Shown one piece after another: positions 12,393 through 25,145 of a DNA stretch of 64,000 bases (its first letter is position 1; each line of letters begins with the position of its first letter). The stretch comes from Phoronis australis. Its lineage: Eukaryota; Phoronida; Phoronidae. A program made the translations under genes and the position numbers. The stretch lies in NCBI GenBank assembly GCA_002633005.1, contig NMRA01000372.1, positions 216,142 through 280,141 of the forward strand, written 5' to 3'. Below the pieces are notes generated by a model, which ran no database searches, had not been told where the DNA came from, and saw only the letters and a program-made list of their open reading frames with translations.

Positions 12393-12539
12393 GGCGGATT
12401 TAGGGGGCCAAGAGGCCATGACCCTCCGAAAATTCTACCAGATTCCATTTGTCAGTTTGGAGGTGCCAATTTATGACTGGTAAAACACTGGCTAATACTC
12501 TGATCTGCCCCCCCCCCAACTCAAAATCCTGGATCCGCC
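12393..12539 (+). mobile_element. GGCGGAT foldback element, copy 1
   Basis: About 150 bases starting GGCGGATTTAGGGGGCCA and ending AAAATCCTGGATCCGCC, so the tips are inverted repeats (GGCGGAT / ATCCGCC). Non-coding and present at nine or more sites in the window. It explains the long minus-strand frames at 12125-12774. Confidence 0.8.
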
Positions 12540-13855
12540 TGTGGGACGGCAATCCCGGGGATCCAACCATTAAGACTGAGTCGTGTAACCGTGAACCAAC
12601 ACGAAAAGTAGCGAGGAGCTGCCTTATGTAGCTATAGCTGAGATATACCAGTGTGAAAATACGAAATTTTCGATGAACTAAATCTAGGTGCTGGTCACCA
12701 CAACTATGATTCACTTGAGACAGGCAGCTTAGCTCGTACCGGCCTTCTGCGCTCGTTCTAAGGTCAAGATTCATTTTGTTGTGACCCAGTTTCGGAAAAA
12801 CTTTATTTTATTATGGTCTTTCTTTGAAAGAGTTTTTTTTGAAAAGGTGAGGCCCCGAAGTCCCTGGTGTAGTGCCTTTGGGACTGTTTCAACACGTTGA
12901 AACACGACCGGTAGTTCAGTTTCCGGTGGCTGAGGAAAAGCAATCAATTCAGTTTTGAAGGACAAAAATTCATTACTCAATAGTACTAGAAACTAAAAAC
13001 AACAAGGAACTGCGAAGACAACCTTTCCAAGAAATGAGTTTAATTTTATTTATTTGAGGATTTTAAAACGTTTTTTCTATCTACGGTTTGTGTGTATGAA
13101 TTTCATCAATGTCTTTGAGGGTTATTTTAGATATGCAAAAATCGTCTAAGTGTACTTAACTATTTTGTGATCGGATTGGCACTGAGAGTTTTTCCAACTT
13201 CAGGCAGCAATTAAATTCACTGAATTATCACCAATTCTTACAAGATTAGCTTCTAATTGTCAAAAATCATGTATGAATCTATCGATACTTGTTGATGCAT
13301 AAACAAGTAAATCAGAAACCAACGAATTTGTTTATCAAACAGGAATGTTATGCGCAATTTACGCATGCATGCTTGCAGACTTTTGACGGGTAACCGGGTG
13401 AATATGGGAGATAGGGTATTCGTATTAAGGTGTATTTTCAGAGGTACCTATAACGGTTCACGATGTAAACTTGAATTCCACTGACAAAAAATCTTTGTTT
13501 ATGACTGCGAGAGTTCTTTGAGTACCCTTTCGACATGTATAGGCCCTACGATCATCACAAATAGTAGCCTAGACAGCAATGTTTTCCACAAGTGGGAAAT
13601 CCTTACAAACAACTCATAGTGACCATGTTCAACAGAGATTCTATTCTAGTGATAATGCGGGAAACAGTAACATTATTTTATAACTAACCATCGGAAATTG
13701 TCCTTATGTGTAATTCACAAGTAGTGGTCTTCACGTTCTTCAAAATTTACGTGAACAACCTCGTTGAAAACATCTGTGCACATCAAAGTTGGGTGCACAC
13801 ATATAACAATTTATTTCAATTGAAACTGAATTAATAAACAATGCAATGTGTTTTT

Positions 13856-14020
13856 ATGTCGTCTAGAGTAACTGTAAGCACTGTAGTTGATTTGTTTGGC
13901 CTTACTTCGTGCATTTCCTCGTCTAAACGAAACGGTCACGACTTTAGGGCCTCATTCAAAATGGTCGGGGACATCAGCGACCATTTCAAAACTCTGCTTA
14001 CGGAGACAAAGAAGGATTAA
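13856..14020 (+). CDS. Small open frame, 54 residues, unrecognised
   Basis: ATG to TAA, reading MSSRVTVSTVVDLF and ending TLLTETKKD. It could be a small gene, an exon piece (an AG acceptor-like site lies inside) or chance. No homology was recognised. Confidence 0.18.
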   Translation: MSSRVTVSTVVDLFGLTSCISSSKRNGHDFRASFKMVGDISDHFKTLLTETKKD

Positions 14021-14900
14021 GATTGGTAAAACACGTATATTTGTGAAGGCTGATATATGTTCATGACATCACATGAGCGGTTGCTAACTGACTTTGGGTA
14101 GTATAACAATCAGCTGCTTGTTATGCTTATGTTCACGACCTAAGGGCACTGGTGTCTAATTACAGAAATTCATAAGCAGTAATAGAATGGCTGCAGGACG
14201 GGATTGAACTGGAACCTGGTACAACACTTCAGGGTGGCAGGTGGCACCAGTGGATTATTAATTAAAATGCGTTTGCCTGATCAAGACTTACTTGAATGAA
14301 TCTATGTAATATTTCTGATGCTAAAATGTTTAGTGCCGATCATCACGAATTGTTGTGTCGCCTCTCCCTTCCCCCTCCTCCCCTCCGGAGAGGGTTCCGC
14401 ACGAGACAAATCTCCCTCTATCCTAGCTACAGGTGCGCCCCTCAGGATGTACACAGAAGTCCTTGCCCTGACTGTTGCATATTTCTGTATGGATTATACA
14501 TTGCTCCTTGCTAGTTCAAAGGTTTAGTTTTGCTCCTTATATTTACCGTCAAACTTAATGAACTTGTACGTTCGTCTTCTTCACTGTCTTAATCATATTT
14601 TCTAAACTTAGAATAAGTAATGCTTGTGTAAAAATCTTGCACCTCCATTTTGGTTGATATGAATTCTGATGAGACTGATCATCGCTCACATACATCAGTC
14701 TGATTAGGATCGTTTTTGGTCAGTGACAAGAATTCGTATAAATTACTAGGGCTGATGAAAAAACTTAGATCTTATATTACACCATTCGTTAATATTAATT
14801 CTTATCAACATCTTATAACATGTCATACCATTCTTAGAAATAGTCGAAATTAATCTATTTTAAAGAGTCATTTGTAATAAATTTATCGAAAGTAATTGAT

Positions 14901-14968
14901 TGTGTACACCTGTCGTGCACGCGAAGATATAGTCCCTGTGTACACTTGTCCTGCACGCGCAGATATAA
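14901..14968 (+). repeat. Two-copy direct repeat, ~35 bp
   Basis: GTGTACACCTGTCGTGCACG is followed by AAGATATAGTCCC and repeated once as GTGTACACTTGTCCTGCACG with CAGATATA. No function is apparent. Confidence 0.6.
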
Positions 14969-16170
14969 ATGTATATTGAGGGACAAAGGGAAATTTGCCC
15001 CAAGCTACTCCACCGAGAGAGGGCACGGTCTGAAATGAGACGCCTTAAGTTGAAAGGCTAAACATCATTAAGCTGGGAAAAAGTAACAGTTCATTCCACC
15101 GTCGTGTGGTCCCAAAACGATGCAGGGAGTGACCTCCTTCAAAACGAAATCACAATTTCACAAAAAAAAGGAAAATAGAGGTAATCGATTCCAACATTGG
15201 GCCCTCTCTCCGTGAGCGGCCCCGTAAGAATTTGTCAATAAAAACGCAAAAAGGTGGCCACTTGAATGTCATAAATGGCCTCCTTCAAGGGCGGGGGTCC
15301 CTAAATATGAAAATACCTACATGTACATTTTCAAACTTCAGGAAATGCGCTACAATTGTTGTTATCTGTCAGGTCATCAATTTTTCTCAAGTGATATACA
15401 GTTTCGAGAAAAAAGTATAAAGCGAAAGTTGTCTCCGTTATCCCGTGCCAGAGAGGGGCCTCTAGAAAAATATAGTTTTGCATTCGCGAAATTGGCTTAC
15501 TGAATTTAAATATCTAGTAAATTAGTACGCTCCGCGAAAGCTTCGCTTTACAAATTTTCTCGATTTTTCGAAATACATGTGTGTGTTTAGACGACCTGTG
15601 ATGCAAAACCGAAGACCATAACGACACTGTCCTGCCCAGGGTCCTCAAAAGGTAATCCATGCACTGATGCAGGTTTGTTTAATGTTCTCTTGAATTTTCT
15701 CTCATCTGTTTTTCGCAGTCTTTCTTTTCTCGACTGTCCCCGGCACCACGCCTATGTCGGTTGCCACGGTTTAACCCAGACGCCTGAAAATTTTTGGGGG
15801 GCTCGTGCCCCTCCCGGCCCTCCGTTTCCTATGGCACTGTATTAGCAGGCATGAAAAAGTGTGAGGTAACTACATGTATATCACCATGAGCACGGTTGGT
15901 GGGTGGCCGGGCTAGGATGGCAAAACAAATTCTTTAACATTTGCATTCATAATAATTCTTAAATGTGGTCAAATGTACTAAAACAGCAGTCTTCTATAAG
16001 CTCTGATGCAGTGTCATCACCCAACTCACTTTCAGACTAAAAGTCCTTCGAACTAAAATTCCTTTGCTTTGGAGACTATCAAAGGTCCTTCGGAATACAG
16101 GATCGACCAACCCCATCTCAGCACATCTCGTATAGACATCACAAAACAATAAAGAAATAATAGCTGAACA

Positions 16171-17494
16171 GGTATTGGGAGAAAGTGGGGCACCTTTAGC
16201 TATGGGGCACTATGTTCCTTTGCTTGCCAAATTAAAATAAACCAATACTTTGGAACCAGATGTCACTTGCATGTGCTCCTGATGGCAAGGTGTGAAACCA
16301 TTTTGTATCATTTTCTGTTTCGCGCAAATGTGGATTTTGTAGCGTGTTGTTGATAATTCGCCAACTTCAGTACAATTTCAAGGTATGCTAGTTTTCCTTC
16401 TGTAATAAACGATAGCCTAGAAACACGGGAACTGAATAGCTGTAATAATACGTGTAGGAATGGGCTATAAGCACCCATACATTTCAATGTTGAGAGTTGA
16501 CCTAATTTTGAGATACTCTTGTTTTGCTTTAGAATTTAAAGATAGGGCACTATGAGCCATAGTGTGCGGGGCAGGTTGAGCCATGGCTGATAATGCCCCA
16601 ACGTTATGCAAGCAACAACTTAAACAAGTTTTAAGTATTTTGATGTAACTTTAGTGTAGAAAATTATTAGAAATGAAAGACTAATAAAGGAATGTATGAC
16701 AGTGAGATTGTTCTTTCGATGACGTATTAGACATCCGTCTGATGCCGCATTTTTCCACTGCTGCAGCCACAGCATCAAAAATCGCCAACATGGATATGCA
16801 AAACTGCTGACATTACAGCAGCCCTGAAAAAAGCTGATTAGATCGAAAAAGAACGTCAAAGAAGTAAAAAAATCAACCCGGCCGGGCACATTATCCATGA
16901 CCTCACAGCAAAAGCGATCCAGTAAAGGTTTGAGGAAAGGATGTGGCATGTCCCTGTTGTCAGAAATTACTACTGCCTGATATGCAATGAACAATATGTG
17001 GAACCAATTACAGGAGATTGGATACAGTGCAAAACCTGACTTGACTGGGCAAACGAAGCTTGCACATCGTACGCTGTACATCGGCGTTGGAAACTTTAAG
17101 TGTGACTCGTGTTTAGATTAAAACCTGGGTTAAACTGGTAGTTAGTGTATTCCTTATTTCGTCAAACAGTATCAAATATCAAGTCAAATACATTCTTTAA
17201 GTAACCAAATATATTTTTAAGATGCGTTTTGTTTACTATACTTTGCTATCGATCAAAGTCCCCCATGCCTGGATCAAAGTGTCCCGTAGTTGGGGTACTT
17301 TGAGCCATTTGACTGACTAACGTAAAATACCAAAAAACATGTTGCACTTTTTCAATTGTCTTTATCTTTATTGCATACAATAAGGACACATTGTAGTTTA
17401 TTATCGTGTCTTAGTTTCTGGAATTAGTTTCTTTATTTAGATGTCAAGACCAATAATTTGAAAATTGATTTAAAGTGCCCCACTCTCTCCTACC
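16171..17494 (+). mobile_element. Decayed DNA transposon with terminal inverted repeats
   Basis: The left end, GGTATTGGGAGAAAGTGGGG followed by CACC, matches the reverse complement of the right end (GGTAGGAGAGAGTGGGGCAC), giving imperfect inverted repeats of about 25 bases that bound 1.3 kb. The interior carries the relic of a C-terminal PHD-like zinc finger of a pogo/Tigger-type transposase (see 16942-17120). The 153-residue open frame on the opposite strand is a shadow. Confidence 0.7.
16942..17120 (+). pseudogene. Transposase C-terminal zinc-finger relic
   Basis: Translation gives Y-Y-C-L-I-C-N-E-Q-Y-V-E-P, then G-D-W-I-Q-C-K-T-stop, W-A-N-E-A-C-T-S-Y and, after a frameshift, V-G-N-F-K-C-D-S-C-L-D-stop. 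This is the C-x2-C / W-I-Q-C-x2-C / W-x-H-x2-C / C-x2-C pattern seen at the C-terminus of DDE_1 transposases. One cysteine has become a stop and the histidine an asparagine. It is not functional. Confidence 0.65.
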
Positions 17495-17499
17495 GTATC

Positions 17500-20400
17500 C
17501 TTGGCATCACCAAGAAATAAATTTTGAATTAAAATAGAAATTGCATGGTAAAATTTGAAAAACAAGTAATTTTAGTTACATGAAATACCTTTCAGACGAT
17601 CTATCAGAAAAGTTCTTGGTTATTTTAGCAGAACTGAACACCTTGCGACGAAAACGGCACCTCCTCATTTCTTCATCTGAAACAAATTATAAATGCAGTG
17701 ATCTATGCTGCACTTTTACGTTTGTTTTCATTTGTTTGGCTTACTTAAAGCTGTCTTCTAAATTTCCGTTAACATGAGCTTGAAAGTTTTTGAGTTATTC
17801 TGCTACATTAAATGATTCAACTAGTAAACAATAAATATGTTGGGAAGCCAACTGTTGCAAATAACTATATGTGAAATGTTTCACAATGCTACTTGATTAA
17901 GTCTGAAAAACAGGCTGTATGCAAAATGACTCTGTAGTTTCCTTAAGAAAGTATTAAACCAAAGTAGTGATTCATTAGGACCTCGCACTCACGAGTTTAA
18001 GAACATAAAAGTACAGGAACCATGCGACAATTTGTAGAATCTGCGAAAATTTATGAGCAAATTTTCCTTAAACTCACACCACCTTCATAACTCACCCAAT
18101 GTGAAGTTGCATGTTTCCCTACTCTGAGAAAACAAGCACCAAATTCTACCTTCATCTGTGTCATTGTCATTTGAAATGAATGGGTTGACGACATTCTCAT
18201 CTGAAAAAAATCTAAACTGTCAATAGAAATGAATTGCTGTCTATAGTCCAATGGGTCTATAGTCCGAAAACAATGAGATCTATCGTCCGAAAAGTCAATA
18301 GTCCGAGCAATAGTTTTTTACATTATCCCGTAATCTACAGAATTAAATGTCTTCAAGACTCCAGATAATTTTACATCATATTCTGCATCTTTCAAAATTC
18401 CGTAAAGCTCTGTAAAGGAGGCAAAGCTCTCTTTCTTGAAATCGTGGTTATTTAACGAACAACAACCTGAACAAGCTACGAACACTTAGTTTAATGTTGC
18501 AAATTATTCTTGTTGGCTACCGAGTTGGGAACGTAAGATAAATTTCCCCTTAACTCTTCGGAGTATTGACCAATGGAGCCACAAAACCTTTGGACCAACC
18601 ATCCCTTAATTATTGAGTCTGTTGTGGGGCATTATATATACATGTACCCCCCAATTTTTTGCACCCACACAGTAAAGGTCTCATATATAAAAACGTCCCC
18701 GATCTGTATAGTTCTCTTAGTACATGTATATATATATATTTTTGGGGGGCAACCTTCGTTCAACTCCTTAGTGAACAATCAAAGCGAGTTTTCTCCCGGA
18801 TTTCATAATTACAGACTAGGCTCGCTGGAAACTTTTAACTGTAATTTTTTAATTAGCTCGAAGGGCTTATTTATGTCAACAGCAGTAAAATAGAATATTA
18901 AAATAAGAGTCATGTGTTGGATATGCATCCCACTCAACAAAATATATTGAATTTTGAAAGCATAGCTCATGAGACAAAGGACAAGAAACTTGGAAAGATA
19001 AGTAAGCTGCTGCATTGTGACGATTGACCTAACGCAAGCTCCGCCCCTTTGCGGAAAGTCTCGTGATACCCGACAAACAAGCAAGAAGTCAGAGCCAAAT
19101 ACACTGTCGCTAAACGACATTCCGGGTGGAATCGATGAGTGTTTTTGCACCATTTGGAACGGCTTCGACAAAGACAACAAGCGATGCTTTTCAACAGAGA
19201 ATCTTACGTTCATGATGTGTTAATTTGAAAAGGCGACGACGAAGTAATAAGTGTTCGAAGAAAAGTATATCGGAACCAGCAAAAATCCAACCTCACACGG
19301 GGTTCACCTTCACCTGACAAATGACAAGACCTCTGATGCAATATGTTCATGTAAAGCTGGGTATGTACCTTAAAGTTGAATTATGTGTACGATGCCACAG
19401 ATTTTAGAATCTTTTGAACAAAATCAGTGAAGATTCACCGATATTTTCATTCTGTCGTCTGCTAAATTCCGCCAAATAAAAGTAGGTCACAATTGGTGGG
19501 ACTCAACGGGTGAAGTAGGCCGAGTTGGTAGCACTGTTCACGCTTTTTTAATCTCATAACGAAATATTTTGATAAAAAACTCACGTCAATAGCTCAGGTA
19601 GACACTCATCTCGTCCTAAGCAAGCAGTTAGCTCGAAGGTGTGAGTATTTTATACCATAAAATGTAGTGAAGTTTCAATAGAAATGTTGATTTTGCATGT
19701 CATGCACATCGGAGTGTAATGGCCAGTTTGTTAATAAAGCACGCAGTTAACTTCATTATTTACCGGTACATAGTATTTAATATTGAGTTGCACCATGTAC
19801 GTTTCGCATGGCGTGGCTCAGGATTCGTTTGCAACAACTACAGTATGTTATGCATTATGTACTGAACATAGAGAGATTGCCAAAGATAACGTCTGGCACC
19901 TGGGTCGAGAGGCCAAATTGTCCAGTGAGAGGACGGGGAGAGGGAGAAAATGATGCTATTTGAGGTTTGGGGGGACAAACGCGAGTTTCTCCTGCAGGGT
20001 AGAAGGATTCCTTAGTTTGATTAGCCGGCTATTACTATACATGTATAATGAGAAAATAGGTCCATGGGCGCATAGTCGGAAAACGAACTTTAAAAACGCC
20101 AAATGAAACCAGATATACTCCGGGCGTATTTCGGGAACGTCTTGTGATGCAATTTTGAACCTGATAGATTAGTTATTCACTCAAGACTGTTTTCAAAGAA
20201 CGCAAAAGTGAACAGTTACCAACAAAGTTGCACAATATATCGCTAAATAATTTGAGTGAAATGACGATCCCAGAGTATGTCTTTTGCCAAAACAAGTTTA
20301 ACATCAAAACATATACGCATTGTAGAAAAATCCAACCGGACTTGCCTGACGAGATAACCCAACGTCGTATTCCGGTAAGACGAAGCGACTTGAGCAGGTC

Positions 20401-21060
20401 GGGATTTATGGCGTCTTTAGTGTGAACGAGGATGTTTAGCCGACTTGAGCCCATGAGGTTGCATCGACTTAAACTAAGTCAATCCGGAATCATAGTGTAA
20501 ACTTGGTGACGGATTTTGATACGTTGCACAGTAGCCCTGACATAAGCTTTCTGGTATATAATTTATTACTATTGCAATTTGTTTTTGAATTTCGCCTCAT
20601 TTGAGTACCCGGTCATCTGAAAATTTGTGCCATGTATTCAGCGACTTACTCAGTACCGTGAATATGATGAAATTGACAAAGTTCGGCCCAAGAAAATTGT
20701 AACTCCGTTGTTCATTGCTTTCGTACTGTTGTGGTTTTAAAACTACATGTACGTTATTGCCCACGAAAAATTTCTGTTCATAGAAAGTAGTGTTTCGTGA
20801 ACCCCAACTGACTGGTATGAAGGTACATGTACGTGAAAATTATAAATTAGGAGAAAATGGCGAAGCGCACAATTACACAACTGGGCAATAATTAAGTTTA
20901 TTATGAAGGAATAAAAGCCCTTATGAAGCCATTTTGTGCAAAATTTTCAAATTTGGAAACTTATTTGAAAAGCACTGTGCCCAACTTTTTCTTTTCTCGC
21001 CCAACGTTTTCTTCCTTTGGTTAATGAGGTCGACAGTTACTGGTAGTTACACCCGCGACA
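17500..21060. other. Long stretch without a supported gene
   Basis: Non-coding, with ACATGTA-type palindromes. A frame at 19017-19223 (+) contains a cysteine-bearing stretch (I-D-E-C-F-C-T-I-W) but has no start, splice or homology support. Inverted C/G runs at 18640-18750 suggest a small foldback. Confidence 0.4.
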
Positions 21061-21082
21061 NNNNNNNNNNNNNNNNNNNNNN
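21061..21082. other. Assembly gap (22 n)
   Basis: A run of 22 unknown bases. The open frame reported across it is meaningless. Confidence 0.99.
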
Positions 21083-21665
21083 TGTGGACGTAACGAATGG
21101 TGAGAAGCGCCATATTGATCAAAACGTTTGTAACAGGTGCTGTTTTACTGGGCCATTGCAGATGTACCATTGTTTGGATGTACGCCAGACTAATTACAAA
21201 GTAAAATGTGTGATACAGTGATTCGAGAAGGTGAACGACACTGGTAGAGTATCGATCAGCAGCGGGCGCCCGTCATCCCAGAGAGCCTCTCTGACGACTC
21301 TGTTACCGCCAGGTGACTGTTCACCATTTACAGAGGTGAGGCTAGGCATATTTTAAATACGTGTGTTGACATCCTGGGTTCGTTTGATTATTTTTTGGAC
21401 AATACCTGTTTTTAAGTTATGTAATTTCCCTCTTCTTACAGAAGGGGGGGGGCTGCCATGTACTCGCCATACTAACCATACAATGTACGTACATGTACTT
21501 TCGGGTTTTTGTAAGGGGGTAAGATGACGTTCTTTATTGTTGGATGATTTTAAATGAATGATTCTTTGGTGGTTCTCACGCCTTTTTAGGGTGAAAGGAA
21601 ATACTTCAGTCGTCATTATCATACCGCCTATCTGTTCTTGTGACGTCGATAGCTACCCGGATGTT

Positions 21666-21765
21666 CGCTATTTAAGTCGTCTGCCCAGTTACCGCTCGTG
21701 CATCGTATCGCTCACGAGCAGCAGTTTGGAGAGAGAATATCGTCGTTTGACTTGAAGTTAGCGAA
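21666..21765 (+). promoter_or_regulatory. Possible promoter and non-coding first exon
   Basis: A TATTTAAG box (about 21669) is followed about 30 bases later by a pyrimidine-rich start region, and then by a perfect donor, GAA|GTAAGTG, at 21758-21768. There is no ATG in between, which fits a 5' UTR exon, but no downstream partner was found. Confidence 0.25.
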
Positions 21766-22138
21766 GTAAGTGCATACCTACTGTGACTTGTACTGAAGTA
21801 ACATTATACATGTAATTAGAAGACGCACATGCACACAATAAAATAATGAGAATTTCAAATTGTAAATGCCTAATAATAATAAGTAAGAACTTGCATACTG
21901 GCAGGATAACACCAACTAGTTAGAAGAACGTAGTGGATGGACCCAGATTTTAAAAAGATTTTGTGTTTCGCGCAACTTATGAGCGTTGAATGTCGAAATT
22001 ACATAATTGGAGCATTATTATGTACAATTTTGAGACCAATTAAAGGTGGAGTTAAAGCCGGGTAACTAACCCACTAACGCGAGAAGCGAGAAAAATCGTA
22101 ACTGGGAAACTTGAGGAAGTAAATTTGAGTGCTTAAAA

Positions 22139-22868
22139 GGGGACTGTAGTCAAACTAATGTTGCAGTTAATCGGTTCTAACATACATGTACAAATAAAAC
22201 TCACATTTGCCTGACTTGCGTGCCAAACAAAAGCCGATTCGTATTCATGTTCAAAACACTGAATCCTGAAAGCGATCGCTGATTGGCTGATGTGTCAGTG
22301 ACGTGAATGGCGGGGTATCGGCTGCTTTACACATTCATTGCTTATGTCATGTTTTGAAGAGTTTACATCGTAATTTATCATTATATCAATCGTTCTTATT
22401 TTTTATTGTTTATCACAGTGCTGTAAAAGGTTCGCTATGCCTTTTTGTATGGCATCTGGTTGCTCAAACTCTTCGAAAAAGGTGTCTTCTAAGGGGATGG
22501 TCATCGCATACCATCGCCGGATTACCGAAGCCTTGGCCCAAAGGTGTATACTAAATATAGGCCTAGAGGTTTGAGCCGATATGGGTAAAAATGGACAAAT
22601 GAAATCTGACTCAAAATTAATGCCATTAAAACTAATCTCATCTTTATAAGTAAACCTAGGAACCAGGTTCCTAGAGTAAACTAACTTCAGTATTTACCGA
22701 TGTCAGGGGTTGGAAAAGTTAGCGACCGTTCATCGGCTGCTGCTAAAATTGTGATGTGTTCTCTTGAGTCGACTTTTTGCGATGACGTCACCTGACCTTT
22801 ACCAGTTTCTTTTCCCCCGATTTTTTATTAAGTGTTCGTCGCTGCCGGTACCTAGGTTGCATACATGT
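22139..22868 (+). mobile_element. THAP-relic repeat, copy 1
   Basis: About 730 bases, with the whole length aligning to the reverse complement of 41875-42590. Shared landmarks are ACTGTAGT...CAGTTAA near one end, GCGATCGCTGATTGGCTGA, the THAP-like exon, CTGACTCAAAATT, and CTGCCGG[TC]ACCTAGGTTGC at the other end. A third partial copy lies at 38945-39240. It is probably a non-autonomous derivative of a THAP-bearing DNA transposon. Confidence 0.65.
22437..22574 (+). pseudogene. THAP zinc-finger N-terminal exon relic
   Basis: MPFCMASGCSNSSKK and a following K-G-x-x-I-A-Y-H-R fit the start of a THAP domain (C-x4-C-S-N, then [FY]-H-R). The next frame continues L-P-K-P-W-P-K, so a frameshift has broken the exon. 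A TTGTTTATCACAG acceptor lies 18 bases upstream, and AAAG|GTGTAT could be a donor. The second copy, at about 42255-42330 (-), keeps the same acceptor and start region but is more damaged. Confidence 0.5.
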
Positions 22869-23362
22869 TACAACAAACTATCGGAACTTGTTTCATTTTG
22901 TTACAAGTTTTTAGTATTTTTATACTAGCAAACCGAATTTCAGAACAATCTTGGTGCTGCGAAGCTGTCATAATGTCCCGAAAGTTGTCTCGAATTTTAG
23001 GAAATGGCGCGTGCTGAGTGTCACGAGCGTGCTGTTTTTGAAACGGACGACACTTCTTTGTTACAAAAGGCGGCAATTGATTTCCACTTAAACGGCTGCA
23101 ACGAACAATGTGAGTGTCGGGTGACTACCAGATTTTGCATACACCCCCGCCGGTCCGTTTGCTTTTTATGTTGATGTAGCCTAAGTTTTACGACGAGGTG
23201 ATGAGCATAAGTCAAAGTCAACTATACCCGGGTAGTCAACGGCTGTCTGAAATTTCGAGGTTAACGGAGCTCAACAGATAGTCTTCATACAGCTATAGTC
23301 GGTAACTTACCAACCCTTCAAGTTTGAAAATGAACTTAAGTCAGTTTCTTGGAACGGGCCCC

Positions 23363-24053
23363 ATTGGCTGGCAGCTGCCTGACTGGCTGACTCGAGTCCA
23401 CCTTGCCCATGGCACAGTCACACCAGTGTAAGGACTGGTTCATTGCACCGGCAAATTTTCGCCTGACGATGACAATGACTGGATATCACTTTGTGTTGCC
23501 GCGGCTCAAACAGGTATCCCTGGTGACCCGACATTTCACACTAAAATTTCTTATTCCGACAATATGAAAAACGCAACTTGACTGCATGCTAACACAGGAC
23601 AGTGACTTTGCCCCCGCCAAATACGTCACGAGAAGCAGGGCTCCAAGCCGGTATTTTTTTAGCTTTGTTAGAGAATAAAAGTTTACTTTTTGTTGTTGAA
23701 TTATTTGTGAAATTAATCAACAATTCGTAGAAAACTATCCAGAATTTGTTCAGAATAAAATACAGTTCCCTTTTAATGTAATGAGTTAATTTTAACACAC
23801 CAGCAGTGGCGGATTTAGAGGGGGTCCAAGAGACCCATGGCTCTCCTAAAATTCTCGTAATTTACATTTGTCAGATGGGGGGTGCAAGTTGCAAGTGTCT
23901 GACGGGCAAAATCCTGGCTCAATACTCTGCCATCGCCCCGCCTAACTCAACTGGATCCGCCTCTGACCAGAGTTGAAAGTTTGTACTTCAAATAAAATTC
24001 TTATAAGTTTTGGTATTTTTTGTTCTATTTTGTTATTAACTAAAAAATAAGTG
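23363..24053 (+). repeat. Allelic segment X, first placement
   Basis: Nearly identical to 27504-28202, including its internal GGCGGAT element. It begins exactly where the second placement starts after the lone n at 27503. Confidence 0.8.
23808..23961 (+). mobile_element. GGCGGAT foldback element, copy 2
   Basis: Starts GGCGGATTTAGAGGGGGTCC and ends CTGGATCCGCC. Same family as 12393-12539. Confidence 0.8.
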
Positions 24054-24769
24054 CCTATTATTTTATGCTCCAGTACAATATGATTCACGCAGTTGCATTT
24101 TGGGTTTGGAGGGAGTACCCAGTCCGTATAGCGGCTTAGAATTTTGGGGATGGTGGTTTATCATGGGTGTTCACAAACCGTAGTTCTGACATACAAGGTC
24201 AGTATGAGAAGATAGGCATCTTGTCTTATTTCCCCTTCAAAAGAATTTATACAAACAAGATGTTATAAATATTTGATATGAATGTACATATTGTGGCGAG
24301 GTCCAGACTTTTCAGCATACATGTATGTTTTACAGCTAGGTCTGTGTTAAAGATTCTAAAGTTCCTGGGTTAATCGGAGGTAAAGTCATCTATATAGGCC
24401 AGATTCTTCTGCATTTTCATCAAAGTTGTGCAGTACTACAACATTGTAATTGTGTCATAATTGTCCATTGTTTGGGTTGGCTTTGGTCTATTGGTCTGCC
24501 TGTCATCGCTCAAAAATCAGTCGGACAATGTGTTGGTGCCATCCAGGAATGACATGGTTTTCAAATTGGTCTTGTTATCTCTTAGTTTATTAAGTTGTAT
24601 CTTTATTAAATGGCTGTTCATTTTGGATTTACTTTTACGTTAGCACAACAAAAGATTTCAGATATGTTTCTGTCAACATGTTTTTTTCTGTCGAGTAACT
24701 TCTATGGCCCATCCAGCCTGAGGATCCATGTGATGTACTGCTCATTTCAGTATGTTGATGTCATACTGT

Positions 24770-25145
24770 TGTAACTCGCAATGTGAACACGAGTAAGTAA
24801 TACTGTAGGTGGAGCTGCTGTCAAATCTCTTTTAAAACAATAACTAGAGTAAGGCCTTTCTCAAAATTTATGCATCCCTCACATTCCAGTCCCAGAAAGA
24901 GAGTAGAAGTCTACACTAAGCTGTCTGTTTACCGTGAAGCTCTATTGCATAAACAATGGCACACTGCTGTCTCTTGCTGCACAAATAACCAAAGAAGAAA
25001 CAAGGTATTGTTATTTCATCAATTCCATTGGCTAGTGAAGATTTATCGATACAGTGTGTCAACTTTGCAAGTAAATTATGACACAATCTCGATATCAGCT
25101 CTAGTCCACTTAAGTGCATCACCAGTGGCCGTGATGCTTGAATAC
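24770..25145 (+). repeat. Direct repeat, left copy
   Basis: Begins ACTGTTGTAACTCGCA and matches 25833-26215 with small indels. The mirrored 81- and 86-residue minus-strand frames in the two copies come from the repeat. Confidence 0.8.

Noticed and set aside
12125-12774. Two long minus-strand frames
   Set aside because: Both run through the GGCGGAT foldback element and low-complexity C/G runs.
16620-17081. 153-residue minus-strand open frame
   Set aside because: It is antisense to a transposase zinc-finger relic with clear plus-strand motifs, and has no domain of its own.
20173-20454. 93-residue minus-strand frame
   Set aside because: No conserved motif, start context or splice site; the opposite strand is equally open.
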